Of a stretch of 64,000 nucleotides of DNA, positions 60,685 through 64,000 are shown piece after piece. The position numbers were made by a program, and so were the translations under genes. This DNA comes from Planctomyces sp. GTDB taxonomy: Bacteria > Planctomycetota > Planctomycetia > Planctomycetales > Planctomycetaceae. The first letter of the stretch is position 1. Every line of letters begins with the position of its first letter. Below the pieces are notes generated by a model. The model saw nothing but the letters and a program-made list of their open reading frames with translations. It had not been told where the DNA came from and searched no databases. The stretch spans positions 1-64,000 of the forward strand of contig JAEUIH010000030.1 in the NCBI GenBank assembly GCA_016795105.1, in the 5' to 3' direction.

Positions 60685-61806
60685 ATGTCACCAGGTGCTG
60701 TCTATATTCATGTGCCATTCTGTCTGCATCGATGCGGCTATTGTGATTTCACACTTGTTGCCAATCGAGATCAGCTGATCCCGCAGTATCTGTCCGCTTT
60801 AAAGAACGAACTGAGCACGGTGCACTCAGTCACGCCCGTGAACACCATGTTTATTGGTGGAGGCACGCCTACACACCTGTCCGCCAGTGAACTCGAAGAA
60901 CTGTTTGCGATGATCTTTGAAAAGTTCCAACTCGCGACAGGTGCCGAATTCTCGATCGAAGCAAATCCGGATGGTCTTACAGATGACCGCCTTCATGTCC
61001 TTCAGGCTGCAGGAGTCAACAGGATCAGCCTTGGCGTTCAGTCATTTGATGAGCAGGTGCTCAAAGTCCTTGAACGCAGGCACACGCCAAACGATGCTTC
61101 CTCAGCGATTGAACGCTGTGCCGATCATTTCCGATCTGTGTCACTCGATCTGATCTTCGGTGTTCCGTCACAATCAATGGAGTCATGGTCACGCACACTT
61201 GATCATGCTCTGCACCTTCCCATTCAGCATATTTCCACATACGGACTCACCTACGAACAGGGCACGGCATTCTTCAGACGCGAGCAGAATGGAATCCTTC
61301 GCAGAACACCGGATGAAACAGAACGTGACATGTTCATCTGTGCGATAGACTCGATTCAGGCAGCTGGATTTGAACACTACGAAGTCTCAAACTTCGCGCG
61401 CCCCGACCATCAGTGTCGTCACAACCTGACCTATTGGCGTGCCGAGGAGTATTTTGCCTTCGGTCCCGGCGCAGCCCGTTACCTGAACGGGGTCAGAACC
61501 ACAAACTGTCGCAGTGTGCCAAAGTGGCTACAGTCGTGGACCAGAGGTGAGTCCTGTATTCAGGAACGCGAACAACTCTCTTCAGAAGATCGCTCGCGTG
61601 AAGCGATTATGCTCGGCCTGCGCATGCGAACAGGACTGAATCTCGCCAGTTTTGAAGAGACTTATCACTGCTCCGTTGAATCACTGGAACCTGAGTCGTA
61701 CGGCCGCCACCTTGAAAAAGGTCTGCTGGAAATTTCCAACGGGTTTTTGCGACTGACACGAGAGGGCCTGATGATTGCCGATACCGTGGTCAGCGATTTC
61801 CTGTAA
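60685..61806 (+). CDS. hemW: HemW-like radical SAM heme chaperone
   Basis: 373 residues from ATG 60685; GTG 60679 is an alternative. Radical SAM motif CxxxCxxC with C13, C17 and C20 in PFCLHRCGYCDF, GGGTPTHL (nucleotide binding), SIEANPD and RISLGVQSFDEQVLKVL are typical of HemW, formerly called HemN-like. The YC followed by D-F instead of the C-x-F-C of true coproporphyrinogen oxidases supports HemW, which delivers heme to respiratory enzymes. That fits the heme-rich proteins nearby. Its 3' end overlaps the multiheme gene by 17 bp, tail to tail. Confidence 0.9.
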   Translation: MSPGAVYIHVPFCLHRCGYCDFTLVANRDQLIPQYLSALKNELSTVHSVTPVNTMFIGGGTPTHLSASELEELFAMIFEKFQLATGAEFSIEANPDGLTDDRLHVLQAAGVNRISLGVQSFDEQVLKVLERRHTPNDASSAIERCADHFRSVSLDLIFGVPSQSMESWSRTLDHALHLPIQHISTYGLTYEQGTAFFRREQNGILRRTPDETERDMFICAIDSIQAAGFEHYEVSNFARPDHQCRHNLTYWRAEEYFAFGPGAARYLNGVRTTNCRSVPKWLQSWTRGESCIQEREQLSSEDRSREAIMLGLRMRTGLNLASFEETYHCSVESLEPESYGRHLEKGLLEISNGFLRLTREGLMIADTVVSDFL

Positions 61807-63736
61807 ATGGCCGATCGCCTGCCCGGTTCTGCAGTCGATCAGCCTCTTCGACCTGACCGATTTCTCTCAGCGCAGCGGCAAGGTCACGCATGGTCTGTGT
61901 ATTCACAGGATCCAGTTCCAATGCTGCTCTCCAGTGTTCTGCGGCTGCTGAAAAGTCCCCCTGCAGGAAGTAGAGTCTGCCCAGCACTCCATGGCCGGAC
62001 GGGTTGTTTGCATCGAGTCGATGCACTTCATTCAAATGAAACTTCGCAAGCTCAGATTGTCCCTGCATCGCATAAATGGTCCCCAGCTTGCTATGAAACT
62101 CTGCATCAGTCGGACGCTGTTCAATCAGCCATTTCAGTCGATTTGCGGCAGATTCATAATCACCCGAACTGATTTCCGTCAGCGTTTTCGACCATTCCAG
62201 ATACAGGCGTTCCTGAGTCTCAACAACACGACGAAGTCTCTCCTTCAGTTCCGGACGCTCAGACACTGCCACTGCCTCGCGCAGATCAGCAATTGCAGCC
62301 ATGATTCGGTGCTCCTTTTCATGCCGATCTGCTTCGGACACCCAATAATCCACATTGGCAGCCTCAAGCGCAGTCCGTTCCTGCTGATTTTCGGCAGAGG
62401 GATTTGCGTTCAGCCATTTGAGTACGACTTCGTTTCGAGCGATTGGATCAACTGCAATTCGATGGCGAAAGCGACTGGCTGGAGGAACAAAGTTGTCTGT
62501 CTCGGTTTCAAACTTCACGTTGATCTTGATTCGTTTGGGCATATGACAGGCAACGCAATCACCGCGTATCGGCTCGGGAATCTCTGCCTGCTCACCGCAA
62601 CGATCCGGTTCGTGACACTGGCGGCACGAGTGGGAGGGTGACTCAGATGAATCGGGTTTTCGATGGGGATCGTGACACGTTACACAGGACATGGTCTCTG
62701 AATTCTGAAAACATGGACTCTGTCTCAGACCATCAATTTGATTGGCAACATGATCATCTTCGGGAAACGAAATCGTGTGTGTACGGTAGGTTTCCTCCAG
62801 CACTCCTCCGGGACGATACGAAAAGGATTCGTTCCGATGGGTCACTGCGTTGCTGTGGCACTGAGTGCAAACCTCAATCAATCGTTCCCGGCTCAGTTTC
62901 GCCGGCTGAATTACATGATGAGGATTCTGGTCCTCCGGATGTTCGTCATGGTATGAAATGTGGTCCGCTGCCGGACCATGACATCGTTCGCACGTCACAC
63001 CGTGCACCGCCGTATCTCGACGATATTCATTGACAGTGCCTGGAGTATGCTGCATCCACGTGTTGTGGCATTCCAGACATCGAACGGTCATCTGACGTGA
63101 GAAGTCTCCGGTACCAGCTGCGTGTAAAAAATGACTTGCACCCCACTGATCAAAAGGCCATAACCAGGCCACCGGAAGTTCAAACATCTGACCGTTGTCA
63201 TGCCATGCAAGATAGACGTCATCCGCGGTACCTGCGCCAAGAATCAGATCAATGCGTGTTTTCTGCTTCAGCCGTCCAATCGCCGTATCGCGGATCGTCG
63301 CCTGGTAGAGATGATCGTTGTCCCATTCAATCGCAATCTTCGTGCCATCAATGCGAGTCTGGTAAGTATTCCGTCCGTCAAAGACAGCTGCCGGCATTTC
63401 ATCGCGGAGCGGTACCCGACATGTTCTCGCGTGGTTCGTCAGCAAAAACTCCTTGACACGTTCCTTATGACATCGTGCACACTGGCCGGGTCCAACATAA
63501 CCGGGATTACGGTCGTCTTCATCGACAGCAGCAAAGCGGAAAGGTTTGTCTGCCGGCAAATTCGACACTTCCTGGAACCAGCCGCGTTTTGCGAACCACC
63601 CCGGACTTTCCTGCGATCCATACAAGTACAACAGATATAGACAGCCCGGAACTCCGGCAACAATCAACACGATCAGGACGCCCAGGGTGCGCCGCGGCGG
63701 CAGTGACGACCGGCCATTGGGTTGATTTGTCTGCAT
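61790..63736 (-). CDS. Seven-heme cytochrome c with C-terminal TPR domain
   Basis: 648 residues from ATG 63736; a TTG at 63772 lies upstream. One membrane helix (about 18-40) anchors an extracytoplasmic part. Seven heme motifs can be read: CARCH (86-90), CLECH, CERCH, CTQCH, CVTCH, CRQCH and CVACH, the last near residue 410. Residues about 490-640 are TPR repeats (RLKWLIEQRPTDAEFHSKLG, LGRLYFLQGDFSAAAEHWRA). Resembles the cytochrome c554-like/TPR fusion proteins seen in planctomycetes, probably electron transfer in the envelope. Convergent and overlapping with hemW. Confidence 0.87.
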   Translation of the reverse strand: MQTNQPNGRSSLPPRRTLGVLIVLIVAGVPGCLYLLYLYGSQESPGWFAKRGWFQEVSNLPADKPFRFAAVDEDDRNPGYVGPGQCARCHKERVKEFLLTNHARTCRVPLRDEMPAAVFDGRNTYQTRIDGTKIAIEWDNDHLYQATIRDTAIGRLKQKTRIDLILGAGTADDVYLAWHDNGQMFELPVAWLWPFDQWGASHFLHAAGTGDFSRQMTVRCLECHNTWMQHTPGTVNEYRRDTAVHGVTCERCHGPAADHISYHDEHPEDQNPHHVIQPAKLSRERLIEVCTQCHSNAVTHRNESFSYRPGGVLEETYRTHTISFPEDDHVANQIDGLRQSPCFQNSETMSCVTCHDPHRKPDSSESPSHSCRQCHEPDRCGEQAEIPEPIRGDCVACHMPKRIKINVKFETETDNFVPPASRFRHRIAVDPIARNEVVLKWLNANPSAENQQERTALEAANVDYWVSEADRHEKEHRIMAAIADLREAVAVSERPELKERLRRVVETQERLYLEWSKTLTEISSGDYESAANRLKWLIEQRPTDAEFHSKLGTIYAMQGQSELAKFHLNEVHRLDANNPSGHGVLGRLYFLQGDFSAAAEHWRAALELDPVNTQTMRDLAAALREIGQVEEADRLQNRAGDRPFTGNR

Positions 63737-63957
63737 TCGAAATCCCGGCGATAACTGCGATTGCACGGCCAAAACGAAATTGCAATTGCACTCGCACGAT
63801 TATGGTCAATCACTCGTTTTTTTGAAACCTGCAATTCACAGTGATCCCCCGTGTTCTGCAAACTGTTCCATATCGGCCTGACCTGCTATCCTTTTGTACG
63901 GGCAGGGCTCTATTTTACGCGGCGGGGATTCGGGTTTCGTGGCGGGGATGAACGACC

Positions 63958-64000
63958 GTGATTTCGTATCGAGCACTCAAGAAGCTGATCGGCGAAACAA
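63958..64000 (+). CDS. Start of a gene cut by the window end
   Basis: GTG at 63958 with GGGGAT 8 nt upstream opens a frame (ISYRALKKLIGET) to the last base. A similar N terminus begins some planctomycete membrane signalling proteins as far as I recall, but 14 residues cannot prove it. The preceding 220 bp (63737-63957) form a divergent promoter region with no other feature seen. Confidence 0.4.
   Translation, partial: MISYRALKKLIGET

Overview
The window looks like a chromosomal segment of a planctomycete (Planctomycetota). The evidence is a set of families that are typical of that phylum: two gene pairs of planctomycete cytochrome/DUF1549/DUF1553 protein plus DUF1501 protein, a YTV-repeat cysteine-rich cell-wall-type protein, an RTX protein carrying the LEPR-x-LL motif near its N terminus, a DUF58 + transglutaminase pair, and several small secreted proteins of planctomycete type. 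No rRNA, tRNA, prophage, CRISPR array or recognisable transposase gene was seen. The DNA is densely coding, with moderate GC, and most genes have usable Shine-Dalgarno sequences. Genus cannot be fixed from the sequence alone.

Layout. 1-4.3 kb: a DUF1501 + planctomycete-cytochrome pair on the minus strand. 4.4-8.6 kb: DUF58, TgpA-like transglutaminase and MazG-like genes joined by ATGA overlaps. 9-11.5 kb: a peptidoglycan-binding-like protein and an RlmI-like rRNA methyltransferase. 11.8-16.5 kb: a second cytochrome + DUF1501 pair, on the plus strand. 17-27.9 kb: a plus-strand run of two small lipoproteins, two unusual type I signal peptidases, lptB, an ACT-domain protein, a very large PQQ-propeller protein and smpB, i.e. 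envelope export and quality control. 28-36.4 kb: mixed secreted enzymes (DJ-1/cadherin/RTX fusion, S9 peptidase, endonuclease/exonuclease/phosphatase, orphan NMT1-type binding protein, DUF1579, thioredoxin-like). 36.7-40.4 kb: YTV cell-wall protein, a protein with GSPLDKIRAAG modules, and larC with a His-rich tail. 40.6-50.1 kb: flagellar region, with a sigma-54 activator, a coiled-coil protein and two TPR/repeat proteins on the minus strand facing flgM, flagellin, fliD and fliS on the plus strand. 50.1-55.5 kb: repeat-rich secreted protein, an S1-domain protein in an operon with a membrane-anchored pseudokinase, an unrecognised 260-residue gene and a pilin-like peptide. 55.7-64 kb: small-multidrug-export-like protein, aldose epimerase, 2-Cys peroxiredoxin, queD-like, photolyase-related, hemW, a seven-heme TPR cytochrome and the start of one more gene.

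The most unusual content is in the gaps. Three families of paired, inverted, self-palindromic repeats (REPIN-like) lie just past gene 3' ends. The best family (around 1-150, 16.5-16.8 kb, 40.4-40.65 kb, 58.4-58.5 kb) carries the GTAG foot known from REP elements mobilised by RAYT (Y1) transposases. At three gene ends the repeat itself supplies the stop codon. One copy has expanded internally into twelve 12-bp units right next to another 12-bp repeat that codes for the His-rich tail of LarC. All protein functions given below are inferred from motifs read by eye; no database search was possible.
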